Made by a program: the position numbers and the translations under genes. A DNA stretch of 64,000 nt from Apostichopus japonicus (taxonomy: Eukaryota > Echinodermata > Holothuroidea > Aspidochirotida > Stichopodidae): the NCBI RefSeq assembly GCF_037975245.1, contig NC_092572.1:24893989-24957988 (forward strand). The letters are read 5' to 3'. Position 1 is the stretch's first letter. Each line of letters starts with the position of its first letter. Below are positions 12,783 to 34,900 of this stretch, one piece after another. Below the pieces are notes generated by a model, which was given only the letters and a program-made list of their open reading frames with translations, was not told where the DNA came from and made no database searches.

Positions 12783-15163
12783 TCAACAAGAAATAGTTTT
12801 ATCACCTTTTGACTTTCTTCTAGCTGCCTTTGCGCTATTTGGGTTGTAAACGTTTATATCGCCATCCATTCTGCCGATTGTGAGTAACATAGACTCTAGA
12901 TTTATTCTTATTCTGTGCGAATTATCTACATAGAAAGAGTACAATAGCCGATTGTTTCCCAGTGAGTGTACCAGGATGTGTTCTTTACCCCACAAAATAA
13001 ATAGTTGATCTAGTTGCTTACTAACAGTTATACTCATCGGTGCCAACTCTGGCCTAGTCAAATTGTTATATTTACATCGCAGGAATCCATGATCGTTATA
13101 CTGAAGGGCTTTATTTTCCAAAGTGGTGCACACAAAAATTTTATTAGGATCAACGATGGCTGTTATTTCGAAGGGCCAGTCACCATCCATGCCCTCCAAA
13201 AATATTGTCTTTATGTTCTTTAACTTTAAGTCAAAAACGTCTACCTTCCTGGACTGAAAAAATGCAATCAAAATATGTTCTTCCCTTGACGCCATACAAG
13301 TGACCTCTCCATTGAGTGCTGCAGCGTCAAGTGGCATTTTCATTTCGTATTTATACAGTTGTAATGTACGATCCGAGCAAGTAGCTATCAATTGAGCTTT
13401 TTCCAAAAAGCAGAGGAATCTTGGCCACATTATTCGGTCAGTCGGTTCGTATATTTCTTTGCTTGCTAATGGTTCCAATCCTGAAAACAGATCAATAAAT
13501 GTTACATTCAACCTGTCGTTGTATCCACACACGGCTATTTTATCGGACGCGTCCAGCATGAAATGAGACGTACGCCATCCATGAATTTCTGGTCGATATC
13601 TCCCAACCTTTATCCTGCATGGAGAAAATGTCTAGACTGATTAAACTATTGGTTTGTGATTCAGTACTCATGTTTGGTTACTCCATTTCCTTACCAGTCA
13701 CACACATGTAACAACGTTTAGAGTCACTTAAACACAACAAAGTATGTACTGACACGAGAACCCCAGTGTTGAAAAACAAATTGTTGAACGGTATACAACG
13801 TTGGTTTATTGCTTTGTATGTATCAAATTGACACAAATGCAAAGTTGGTTTGTTCACGGATACATGATTTGCTATATCACCTTATGTAACATTATAAGGT
13901 CTTAATAATTCATACATTGTACTTATAGGTTAGATATGATTTCACAGTCTTGCTCCCGTTCGAACTTTGAACATTCTTTACGTTGACCGATATTGAGCAT
14001 CGACTAGTGTAAGACAAATAATACAAATTTTCGCCCGTGCTACCCGGAAAAAGTACTTACTTATTCACTGGCTTAAGTTTCTTTGTAGTCATTATGCTTG
14101 GAAGTGTTTCACAACTCCAGATCTGAAATGAATATTATCAAAGAATATGAAACCAGAGAATTAACATTTTCGGTTGAAGAACTGGTATTTCTTTATCCAA
14201 GGAAAGTCAACATTGACCTTTTTATAACGTAGTACTGAACACAATTAGGTTTATATTGAATCTTTAAAACTCGGCCTCATTCCTGATTTCAAATTTCATA
14301 ATTCATAGATCGCCGTTTTTCACATGGTTAACACTTTTTCCTTATCTTCTTTGATAAATTATGTAACATGGTACTTCTATGAAACATGCATACTTTGTTT
14401 AAAATATTAAGCTTAAAATGTGCGATGCCAACTCTTTAATGACGAGTTATCTAAATGACTTCAATCGTCATTGAATTATAAAAAGTTCTAATTAAATTTA
14501 TTCAAATACCTTAAAAATATTTCATATTAAAACTCTGCACAAAGTTTCAAGCTTTATTTATATACACATGGCAATGAGTCATCTTTCTTGCATCATCCAA
14601 AACATTGATTGCACATGTAGTGAAAAGACCAAAGCAACATGATGTATGCAGCGTTGATAGAATGTCTTATTTCTTCGCTCTACTGTACTCATGCCACACT
14701 GTCGCTAGAACATCGTACATTTATACTGTAAATGTAGTTGATAATTTAATGTTGTGGGATTAATGCACTAGCTTCACTTTGCTTAACGCTTAGTCTAACG
14801 AATTTCGTCATCAGATTTCAATCTAATTATAGTGTTATTGGAAAATTTACAAGTTCCACGGATCTATAGTGCACATGTTTTATTATGTAATGTTACAACT
14901 TATTTATGTAAATACGTTAACCTAATAGTTATATTATACTTAACCTTGAAGTACTAAACTACAATATTTCTTAAATGAACATGCGGAAGAACTCACTACA
15001 TTAATGTAATCGATGAATATTACCATCGGCTAACTTCACTGGTACAAAGAAGGTATCAATAATTTAAAGTAACAATACGTATCTAGAAATCACTCACATG
15101 TACAGTGCTTACCTTACGAAGTCTGCTCACTGTCATACGTCTATAGAATAATGGAGTCTTCAT
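12783..15163 (-). CDS. Compact intact beta-propeller protein
   Basis: Exons 15163-15113, 14122-14061 and 13614-12783 join with consistent phases and good splice sites (gtaagc, gtaagt; cag acceptors). I favour the ATG at 14092, which gives 287 aa beginning MTTKKLKPVNK, because it aligns with the starts of the two paralogues (MAEERLTPT, MAANHLMPT). A start in the first exon would give 314 aa. The 832-base exon encodes the whole propeller: blades such as LIATCSDRTLQLYKYE, ILIAFFQSRKVDVFDLK and KIFVCTTLENKALQYND, then the family motif SITV...QLFILWGKEHILVHS. The protein stops after a short basic tail (KAARRKSKGDK), with no coiled coil or ZU5, unlike the 44 kb locus. Function is unknown; a protein-binding role is likely from the fold. 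Confidence 0.78.
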
Positions 15164-17438
15164 TACTTATGGTTGATGAAATATATATGCCAAAGTTCGA
15201 TCTGATAAATGCATCTTAATATTGGGTTATCCTAGTTCATATTGGGAATGTTAACAAGGTTCAATGTTTACTCGTAACTATAATTAAGTCACATATTTAT
15301 ACGTTGTATCTGTATTAATAGCGAACGCTGTAAATGGAATTGCAAATGCACATTGTTTCGCAGTGACTCTTAGCAGGTGAACAAGTTTACTAGTATGTCG
15401 GTGGTGTCAAAACTACTACCTCAACGTCACTAGTGCAATGACAAATCCTTCCTTATATCTTAAAGTATGTCGATATATTCCAGTATCACCAGAATTTGCC
15501 TCATATTACTGGGGTCAATATCTATGACCTTTCACTACTTATCTTAAATGATACGGAAAATTGTGAGGTCGCTGATATCTCGCTCTATATAAAAAAAAAA
15601 AGTTTAATAGTGCGAAGCGATGTAACAGAAAAGCGCAGGATAACGAATTTCGTCTATACGCCAAAGTATGAATGGAGTCTACAGGTGAACGATTCTCAGA
15701 GTGACCTTCGGTCGATATTTCTAGAGGGAGTCAAACTTCAGCTGATCTCTTATGTATTCATCATACTACTTTAGTCTGAATATTCGGACTTAAAGCTTAG
15801 TTTTTTGTAGTTCCGTGCAGACGTTACACCATCCACAATCCAAACAGACTTTGATACTACGAAACGAAAGTAAACAATCTTATCTGATCTACTAATTGGT
15901 TGACCTTGCATAGCATATGTTCAACCAGGTACGTAATGCGATCGTGATCAACAATACTCACTGCCATTTAAATATATCAAGTACAGAACCAAACTGAATG
16001 ATGATACTGATAACGGAGAATTGGAAATATGACAGTTAGGGATTCTATGTCATCCAGAATTGATAGCGTAAGGATCTACGATATTGGGTTGCTTATCAAT
16101 CGCCGCGTGCCTACGTTGAGTGTTATAACAACGGTACAAAGTAGCAGTAACATATTCAATCGTATATTATGGTAAAATAAAATAACAATCTGTCCTGTAT
16201 AGTTTAACATCGTAGAGAGTAAATTTTGTTGTTTTGCAGATTATTGCTTATGCCGTTAAAATTGTATCACACATGCCGTGATAAAATTATTCATGGTTAT
16301 GAATTTACCGCTATGCACACTAGACAGTGCTGACATTTTCATTCACTTGATGACATGATTAAGAAATGAAGAAAACGTAAACAATAAACAGTAAATTAAT
16401 AATATAAAGCAACAAACAGTCAGGAAGCTATTTAGTCTTCTTTTGTGTCCGTTCTTCTGTAAATTAAATTAACGCCCACCTTGTGCTGCCCGATGGCATG
16501 CGTGAAGGAATGATTAAGTAAGGTATATGTTTTTTTTCACTGTTGTCAAAAATGGTTGCGAGTATTTCTATCCATGCATAAAGGGATATTGAAAATATTA
16601 TCTTAAACAAAAGACAAAATAAATCCAAGTTAAACCGGCTATAGTTTAGCGGGCAGTTTCTTTCATCAACAAAATAATGTTTTTCGATTTTTATGATTAA
16701 TACTTTACATTTTGATCCAAAATTATGTGAACCAATACTGAAGGTCACTCTTACTGGCTTTGAAGATTAGCATTCATCATGTACATTTCTGTTGGGATGA
16801 TGCCATGTACATATAAAGTGTACACGAACGTGTACAGTTGTATTGTTGTAGCAAATGTGTTCCTTTTATTGCACACGATGTCAAGTATTTCTCTTAACTG
16901 TGGGAAAAGTGAAAGTCATTGGCTACTTCTTCAACTTGTATGAATGCTTCTTTGTTTAATTACGGGGTAAACCATCACGGTTATATTATTAATAAAGAAT
17001 TGTTCGCCTCAAGTGAGATAAACTGATGCATAAAATCACCAAACTATGAAGTAATGGGCATAGTATCATTGTAACGAAAGTGTAACCAAGCAAAGCATTA
17101 ATAAAGGCTGCTTAATTATTAACTCCGTAAAATCAAATAACTGTCATTCTTAATATTGCTTTGTAAAATGCAATCACTTTCGTTTTAAGCTAAGAAAAAA
17201 AAACTGGAATTCATTATAGCAGATTGAAGTAGGACAATCGTTGTAGTTAAAGGATGGCGAAATCCATCGATAATCAATATTGAACAAATAACATACTACT
17301 ATCTGTGTCTTTGCGAATACTGGAAGGTTTAGTTCTGGAATGTTTGAAATGTATATTTTATATTTGCGAAAGCCACTTTTGACGAAGAGTTAAAAGTTGT
17401 ATTAAGGATTACAATTTTTTGGGTATAAAGATTTCACA
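15164..17438. other. Intergenic region between divergent genes
   Basis: About 2.3 kb separates the minus-strand propeller gene from the plus-strand Ig receptor gene. It probably holds both promoters. I see no TATA box or CpG cluster I would defend, and the open frames at 15496-15774 and 16464-16748 have no recognisable domain. Confidence 0.5.
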
Positions 17439-27251
<9,813 letters not shown>

Positions 27252-27429
27252 TCCTTTGACCATAAATGTAGTCACACGATATAGTGTATTAATAGCATTA
27301 CCTTTTCATGAGCACTTCAACCTTTCGAGGTTTTTCTCTCATAGTATTAGTGACCGCATTAATCATATTTATTCTCTTGTGATGTTTGTTAAGCACACTT
27401 TCTTCTAGCGTCCATCATATTAACTTGTA

Positions 27430-27435
27430 AATAAA
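27430..27435 (+). promoter_or_regulatory. Candidate polyadenylation signal of the Ig pseudokinase gene
   Basis: AATAAA about 180 bases after the stop codon at 27251 and just before the (AT)n array. Confidence 0.4.
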
Positions 27436-27475
27436 TACACCAAACAACTGTTAAGATTTTGAAACGTATTAAAAC

Positions 27476-27541
<66 letters not shown>
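27476..27541. repeat. (AT)n array, left half split by a transposon
   Basis: Uninterrupted AT dinucleotides that end exactly where the transposon end caggggcggatc starts. The array resumes at 30680 on the other side of the element. Confidence 0.9.
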
Positions 27542-27544
<3 letters not shown>

Positions 27545-28052
27545 GGGCGGATCGAGGATTTTGAGAAAGGGGGGGGGCCGACATCCCGATGGTAGCACTT
27601 TAGTGATCGGCGTCCTGGGGAGGGGTCTGGAGGGAGGGGTTTTCCCTGGAAATTTTTGGTTAATTGTGAGTGCTTAGATGCAAAATGGTGAAACATTTCG
27701 TTAAAAACTAGAAAAACCAGAACGCCAGACACGCTTCTTTTTGCACATATTTTTTTCTCGATAGACACATATTTAACAAGCTCAGCAGTGCATGTACAAT
27801 GGATACACTATTATTGTGTCGATTCGTTTTATCTTTTGCGCGAAAGTTATGACACCAGATTCACCCCAAGAAAAAACATAAAACAAGATATATTCAATGA
27901 GATAATTATAATATACTTATTAATGAAAGAGGGTGTAGGCGGTTTTACACTATATAACGCAACGTAGTCCCTGAAGTAGAACGTAGAACCTGAAGTATTT
28001 TTAAGGGAGGGCCCGATAATAAGCGGAAACGGATCACCGACCGAAAACAATA

Positions 28053-30049
28053 TCGGAATTTGTGGACTATTTCTTGCTTCCTATTGTATTAAAACAAAGC
28101 ACCTATGTGAAAGACACAAATCACATTCTTAAAATTGTGGAAGCCATGTATACCAATACTCCCCAAGGGGAGGCATTAGATATATGTCAAGAAGTCTATG
28201 AAAAGGCGGAAAAAAACCAATATGGAATAAATAAAATATCTTCCATATCCATGCGCAAACTAATTGAACTTATTTTTAACAAGAAACTGTTTCGAGTTCA
28301 ATAACCAATTCTATCTACAAAAGATCGGTTGCGCCATGGGCAGCCAAGCCTCTCCGGAAATCTGTGATATCGTCATGCATAGACTGGAAAACCAGATTTT
28401 ACCGACAGATAATAAAATCTTAAAATGGCTCCGCTATAGAGATGAAATTCTATTGCTTTACGACGGTTCACCTCAGGAACTTGAACAACTAGTAAACAGG
28501 TTAAATGAAATTCACTGCTTCTTAAAGTTTACGGTAGAAATATTACACACCGAGGTAACATACCTAGATTTGAAAATCTTCAAAGGTCCAAGGTTTGAAA
28601 CCAATGGGTTATTAGACACCAAAGTCTACACCAAACCCACGGAAACCTTCCAATACCTCGACAGAAACTCTGCACACCCACTTGCCACTTTTAAAGGCTT
28701 CATTAAAGGGGAAGTCTTACGATACACACGTCCCTGTAACAATGAGACTAACTTCTTACAGAAAAAGAATGCGTTCACAGAGAAACTGTTACTCCGTAAC
28801 TATAAGAAAGAGGAAATTGCCTCAGCCACGAAAGGCATAAAATTTGAAAACCGTGGGCAATACCTCACTACCAAACCTAAACAAAAGGAACCACCAATGG
28901 TGTTCAAGCTTACCTATACACCCCATATCAAAACCACGCATTTGAAAAATGTACTTTTGAAACATTGGCACTTAATCTCGCAACACGCGGACAGGGTCGT
29001 AGCCAAGTTTTTTTGTTGGGGGGGGGGTGGAGGATTTGATTTGCCGACGGATCTGGAAGTGGTGACTGAATGGGGGAGGGGTCTAAGGGGAGGGGGTGTC
29101 CCCCTCCCCTTTGGAAAATTTTTAGTCTTGAAACGTCCTTAGATGCAATCTGGTGCAAACTTTAAGTCAAATTTGGCACCGTAGAATTTCCATTTCGATA
29201 TTATTTTTATGGCAGTCAGCAGAAGAAGAATTAATTGGGACCAATTATCGAACTGTGTTTTTTCTTTCACCGATCGTTGAAATAGTGAAACTTCGTGATG
29301 AAAATGTTCAGAAAACTTTCCGGTAATGAGAAATAACAACATTCATTGATATACAAGCGAGAAACGTTAAAAATTGTGTACAATTCGTGAGCCGTGTCCT
29401 TAAGTTTTCCACGGAGAACGAATGACATCTGCGATGACGTCATTCTGAACAGAGGATAATAACAACACGTTGTCACACGATAGAACGAATCATGGGCTGC
29501 GGCCTATACGGAAGCCTTTAATTCCATTTCTTTCACTGAGTTGCCGGCGATTCTGGCACTCATCTAGCTGAGCCTGGCTACAGTAGCTATACTGACGGCC
29601 GTGACATTATCAGTTATTTGCCGAGAGGATTTTAACTTGCAGGCGTCGGGTGATTGGATTGGTGAATGAGTTTATCAGATGAAGAACTGGAAAATCGAAA
29701 TAACCGATAAAGAAGCTCCCGTTCTCCTTTTCTCTATTCAGCTTTCCTTCTTTCTTCCCCTTCCGCTCTCTTCACCTTTTCTCCTTTTGCCGACAGACCC
29801 AAAATTTGCCGACAGCGACCAAATTATTGGGGGTGTGACACCTCACCCCCCCCCCCCCCCCCCCCGCTCGCTTCGCCCCTCCACGCGGAATTATCCAAAC
29901 TGTTTCAAAAAGAACCGATTCTAGCCTACAAAAGGGCCCAAAATCTCAAAGATTTACTTGTTAACTCAAGGTTTCATACTAACGAAGAATCAGCTGACTC
30001 CCAAGGTTCACACGAAGCTCTTTTAGATGCTCTTATAGCTGCACTATGA
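28053..30049 (+). pseudogene. Penelope-like reverse transcriptase remnant, frameshifted and interrupted
   Basis: The C-terminal half of a Penelope-type reverse transcriptase is readable: VKDTNHILKIVEAM, then after a frameshift near 28300 the signature CAMGSQASPEICDIVMHRLE, then FLKFTVEILHTEVTYLDLKI. The catalytic Y-x-DD is YRDE, so one Asp is lost. After the 28991-29888 insertion the frame resumes with the family motif PILAYKRAQNLKDLLVNSR and ends at TGA 30047-30049. The N-terminal half is absent because the inverted arm directly precedes it, and no GIY-YIG domain follows. The copy cannot be active. Confidence 0.85.
28991..29888. mobile_element. Insertion in the Penelope-like RT with 7 bp target duplication
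   Basis: The 7-mer cacgcgg occurs at 28984-28990 and again at 29882-29888. The RT frame before the first copy continues without shift after the second. The inserted block has weak inverted ends (agggtcgtagc against aggggcgaagc), G- and C-tracts, and an internal stretch similar to the G-rich left part of the enclosing composite at 27550-27690. It has no coding capacity. Confidence 0.8.
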
Positions 30050-30675
30050 GTTCATAAAAACTCGTGCACAGAAAATAGATGCATTTTGAACGAGACGCCC
30101 AGGCCGAATATAAAATATTCAAAGGCTACTACTGATGAAGCTCCTCCTATAAAGTTTGAGAGCAGAAACCGGTCTAGTTGGTCATAAGAACCTACGCTAG
30201 TCTTTCCTACTATTAACAGTACACTCAATTCACCTAATAGGTGCAATTATGTTTCACCACGAGGAGCATGCTATAATTTCATGTTCCTCGGGCCCTCCCT
30301 TAAAAATACTTCAGGTTCTTGGCGACTACGTTGCGTTAGATAGTGTAAAACCGCCTACACCCCCTTTCATTCAGATAATTATGATATACTTGCTAACTGT
30401 GCATTGATTTTCCCTGACAGTAATAGTCAGCACTATAGTACTGAGCCGTATCTAATTAATAAGTGATGTCGCGTAGGCCTGATAATTGCCTTAGTTTCAA
30501 ATTTGGAATAAAAACGATCGCGTTTTAGGGAAGAGCAGATGGATATATATTAGGCTTTTCTTTCATCAAGTTATGCCTATTAGGAATTTGAAGTACTCTC
30601 ACATAAAAAAAAAACCCAACTGATTTCCAAAAAGAGGGGGGGGGGCCGGGGCCGGGTCGGCCCCCCTGGATCCGC

Positions 30676-30679
<4 letters not shown>

Positions 30680-30706
<27 letters not shown>

Positions 30707-30729
30707 GATATATATATATATATATATAT

Positions 30730-30825
<96 letters not shown>
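30680..30825. repeat. (AT)n array, right half of the split microsatellite
   Basis: AT dinucleotides with a few TAGATA variants, starting directly after the transposon end at 30679. Confidence 0.92.
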
Positions 30826-30826
<1 letters not shown>

Positions 30827-31196
30827 ATAATAAGAAATTTTACAATTTGGGTAAACAACTAGAAAATTTTGCAAAGTATGTTTATGCAATGACATGAGTG
30901 CATGGAATTGAGTGTTGGTTGAAGTATCCGATATGCGACTAAGACTAAGACTCATTTTTTTTGGCAGATATGGAAGGAAACGTTGTCAAGTGAAAGTCCT
31001 GGGAGTGAAATATCTTTTGCTGATATATACGTCCCAATGGGAGGAAATGTGCAAAAAGTGGCAGAATGCAGCTTGCACGAAAACTACTAAACAGTGTGCT
31101 TTTTATAATGCGTCCATGCAAGGTTTCATAGGAGTATGAAATCTCCTAATGTAAATATGATACTAGATCTTAATAGAAACCATTGATCACATGACT

Positions 31197-31366
<170 letters not shown>

Positions 31367-31523
31367 AAATGATTTTCGAGTTGGATAGCATCATGTTTGA
31401 TCTCTAGAGTAGGGCAAAATATGTCACCAAAAACAGAACTAGTATTGTTCGATATAGGTGACAAACGCCTACAGTGGAATTACGATCTTCCTTACCGGTT
31501 TCGAACCTCTGGACATACAATCA

Positions 31524-31670
31524 GCGTCCATAGCATAGTGGTTAGGGTGTCCGCGTACAGAGCGGGAGGCCCGTGGTTCGAATCCCGGTGGAGGCTGAAA
31601 GTTTTTTCACTGTTCTTGATTTTCCAACTCATTACGATTTTCATTTATATATATATTATATATATATGAT
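31524..31670 (+). mobile_element. tRNA-like SINE
   Basis: The first 72 bases fold as a tRNA-like unit: acceptor halves gcgtcca and tggaggc pair at six of seven positions, the anticodon stem tccgc/gcggg pairs fully with G-U allowed, and the B box ggttcgaatcc lies at 31575-31585. The T stem is poor and the would-be anticodon (aca) is not a normal one, so I call it a SINE head rather than a functional tRNA gene. An A/T-rich tail follows. Confidence 0.58.
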
Positions 31671-31978
31671 ATTAATCCTGAAATGATATGTAAGCGATAT
31701 TTTTTCATTGAACGATCTGAATGAAAGTAGAAAAGCTCAAGAAAAATAATATAATGTAACACATTGATTCATGATAGTTACTCCAAGTAATGTATTACTA
31801 TATCTCTTAATGAGATGTTTGAGAGTAGCAAGAAGAATAAGAAATATCCAAAAGTGGGCGTGTAATATGTATTTGTTCCAAACTTTGAATTGCCATATTG
31901 ATTTACCCCCGAGGAAATTACAAGTTTTGTCAAATCTTCGTTAGTTGTGCCCTTACGGCGTATTTCGGATTCCAGAAG

Positions 31979-34900
31979 TTATTGCACGTCATCAAAGGTA
32001 TGTGTGATAATGCGTCTAGGTTTTCCTTCATCTTCGTCTGAGGTGCTCTCCTTCAAGAACTATAATATAAATATAAGAGAGGATCCATCATAATCGCCAT
32101 TGTTATAAATTAATTACAAGCGAATGGCTGACAAGAGCGATATTAATCAATGGTTTCATGACGTTGATAAACACGAAACTGACAAAAAGGCAATCCAGAC
32201 TTTCCAGCACTTGATTTGGTCCGTATATGATATGCACAAGACTTCTCCTCCGAAGATTCAATGCTCTGAAAAGTTATAATCTAAAGAGAGGAAAGAAAAT
32301 AAGAAGATATATACCACTGACCTGAGATTTTTGGCCGAGGGTAAGTGTGTGGAGGGGGAGAGGAGCGGGAGCAGGATGTGGGACTGAATTGCTTTAATAT
32401 AATTAATATGAATAAAATAAAATTATATAAATATATAAGTAGTAAGCCGTTTGCCTTACGTTAATTTGTTCTTATGCATCTCGAACATGTTTTTTTTTTT
32501 TTTTTTGGGGGGGGGGTAAATTCTATAAGCAGCACTTGATTTCCCGCTTTTTTTTTACCATATCAGTACTAAGGTACAAACTTTGGTCAACCCTTTCCTC
32601 TAAAACCCACAATTTTTCTCCTGTCAGGTAACAGACTGGTAAATAAAAAGAAAATAATAAGGTTGATGAAAATTAAAATGTTAAACAATTAAATAAATAT
32701 CCATTGTAATAAAGTGAGGGCTGAAAAAGTTTCATGCTATTTGATAAATAAACACAAATGCCTCTAGATTATTTTTACATTTTTAGTTCAAATTCATGGA
32801 AAATACTAAACATTAAATCCTGAACTGCATACCTGATATCCCAGCGTAATTTGCCATTCACTTGGAGTTACTTTTTGGAAAAATATCGTCAACGGCTTCT
32901 TTTCGTCCTTTCTGAATAGAAATGGCTGCCGTTGATGTACAATTTTGTTCGTGTCATTTAAATATTTCTGAAAAATAGAAAAAATAACAGTAATCACTTG
33001 CTTTTTTCCGAGTGTAAAAATTGATGAACATAACATTCTAAGCAAAACTAAATGACCACAAACAGAATAAAGTTTGTGTTATGGGTTTTAAAATACACCG
33101 ACGTTATCATTAAAATTTAGATGAACTCCTAACAAGTTACTGAAACTGTAGACTTACAGCAAATGATACAAAGATATCCTTGAACCCTATTTTAATTTTA
33201 TATAGGGAAATAAAATGTAGGCCTAACTATATTGAATCATACGTTACGATTTATCTTAAGGCGTTGCGAGTGTAACATATTTCGATGTTACACTACACTA
33301 CATATAAATAATTCGATAGCACCAACAGCATAAAACGGGATTCGATGAATATACAGACAGCCATTAGTAAAGGTGATATTATATATACTAACATTTCCTT
33401 TTCCTGGTAGATCCAAATAATAACCAACTTCAACTGTTCCCTCACAGTCAGTTTCCACAAGCGGTTTGCCGGCAGTGAATATTTGTAGCTTTTTGCCTTC
33501 AACAACTTCGTTATCCACCTTGTATGTTACCCAACAGAATTGTTTCAAGAAAACGATGCATGTGTCATCTCTTAGTTCAAAGTGAGCGTCTTTTTCTACT
33601 TCCCAGTGAGGTACACCTTCTGCTAAAAGAGGGAAATTGCTCAAAAAGAACACAAGTAAGGGAGAACGAATGATTTTTACAACTAAACCTTATACCATTA
33701 AATTCAGTAACTTATAACTTCCATCAATTCAATAAATTATTGCAGGGTTCTAATAGTAAATTGAGAAATAGGTAAACTATTTCCATATCTATAACTCATA
33801 AACATATTTTCACGCCACAAACGTTCACTACCAGTTGTTTATTTGAATATAAAATTAATGTCTGTGTCAGCTTGTCTCTCTTTTTGACTCCTGTACGTGA
33901 AATTTCGTATCTACATAATTAAATGAAAGATTGTGATAACAACTTATTAAAAGAAACTTTGGATCAATATATCCTTCCATGTGTTACTTTCGATCATGCC
34001 GAAAGCATGTTGCCGTTAAAAAATCTCGAAAACGACATTAGTGATTACTTACGTACGTGGTGACTTGTTAAAATCGTTACCGAGTGGTTCTGATTTCCTT
34101 GCTTTAATTTTAGACAGTGTGGTAAAGTTAGTTTAACGGCCGTTTGGAGATAATTCAACAATGACAGCTGAATTACTAGAAAACGTAACCTCGTGGTCTG
34201 ATTCCAAGGTGCGATTTATTAGCACCAAGCGGATTTGACAGTCTTCTGCGAGAGCATTTTGTGGAACATCGAGAGAAATGTCGGTACCGATGATTTCCAA
34301 TGTGCCACCTTTCTTCGTAATTGTTTTTGAGGCTTCTAAATTGACCTTTTTAGATCTGGCGTTTTCTGTTATTAGAACGAAATAAGTTGGCTACAATAAA
34401 TAATAATCAAATCATCGTGCAATCAATAATGTGCCAATTGAAACTAACGCTTATGCTTTAGGAAACAAAGTCCAAGTCAATAAATTATGTATAAGAGAAG
34501 GTATTAAAAACACTTCAATTGTTATTCAAAGTCGGAAGTAAGCTCTTGTGGAACGGGCACCGGTACGTATACGTTTGCTACTGCATTATTTGATGTACAT
34601 GTAAGGCCTATGCCGACTTATGCCGCAGCGCCAATAATGAAGCGATATTAAATAAATTCTGAACAATCATTCAAATAAAAGCACATTTCCTATATTATAG
34701 ACTTTCTCATTTTCAAACTTACAGTGGACCTAACAGGCCACGTTGGAAGTCAGTACATCTTAGACTACAGTAGCTGTGGCAATTAACTAATCACAAATAA
34801 CTTACCCGTGCTTTGCGTCACTCGGAAATAGTTCTGTATTTGCCAAAACATTTAATTTATCTCTCAATTACATTTCGACTAGGAATCAAACATTCCATAT

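Larger units (their letters stand above)
27928..30376 (+). mobile_element. Penelope-like retroelement with inverted terminal arms, itself interrupted
   Basis: The left arm (about 27928-28016) and right arm (about 30288-30376) are inverted copies of each other: both contain the series tgtaggcggttttacacta, aacgcaacgtagtc and aacctgaagtatttttaagg. The reverse transcriptase region lies between them and is split by an insertion at 28991-29888. Terminal inverted copies of this kind are known for Penelope-like elements. Confidence 0.78.
27543..30679. mobile_element. DNA transposon-like composite with AGGGGCGGATC ends
   Basis: The perfect 11-base inverted repeat aggggcggatc (27543-27553) and gatccgcccct (30669-30679) bounds 3.1 kb. 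Both ends touch AT arrays, which fits insertion into one microsatellite. The interior holds GC-rich G-tract sequence at both ends and a Penelope-like element in the middle. No transposase is visible, so it is non-autonomous. The hAT-like assignment rests only on the terminal sequence. Confidence 0.6.

Noticed and set aside
15496-15774. Plus-strand open frame of 92 codons
   Set aside because: No recognisable domain, no matching splice partners, poly-A run inside; lies in the divergent intergenic region.
16464-16748. Minus-strand open frame of 94 codons
   Set aside because: AT-rich composition, no domain, no exon-like borders that join to a neighbour.
27543-30679. Autonomous DNA transposon
   Set aside because: No transposase; the only protein-like sequence inside is the Penelope-type reverse transcriptase of a nested element.
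31524-31595. Functional tRNA gene
   Set aside because: T stem mismatches, improper anticodon and a related diverged copy at 24.4 kb favour a SINE head.
31979-32059. Death domain following UPA, as in PIDD or UNC5
   Set aside because: The last exon encodes only 26 acidic/basic residues and a stop; no six-helix domain is present in the window.
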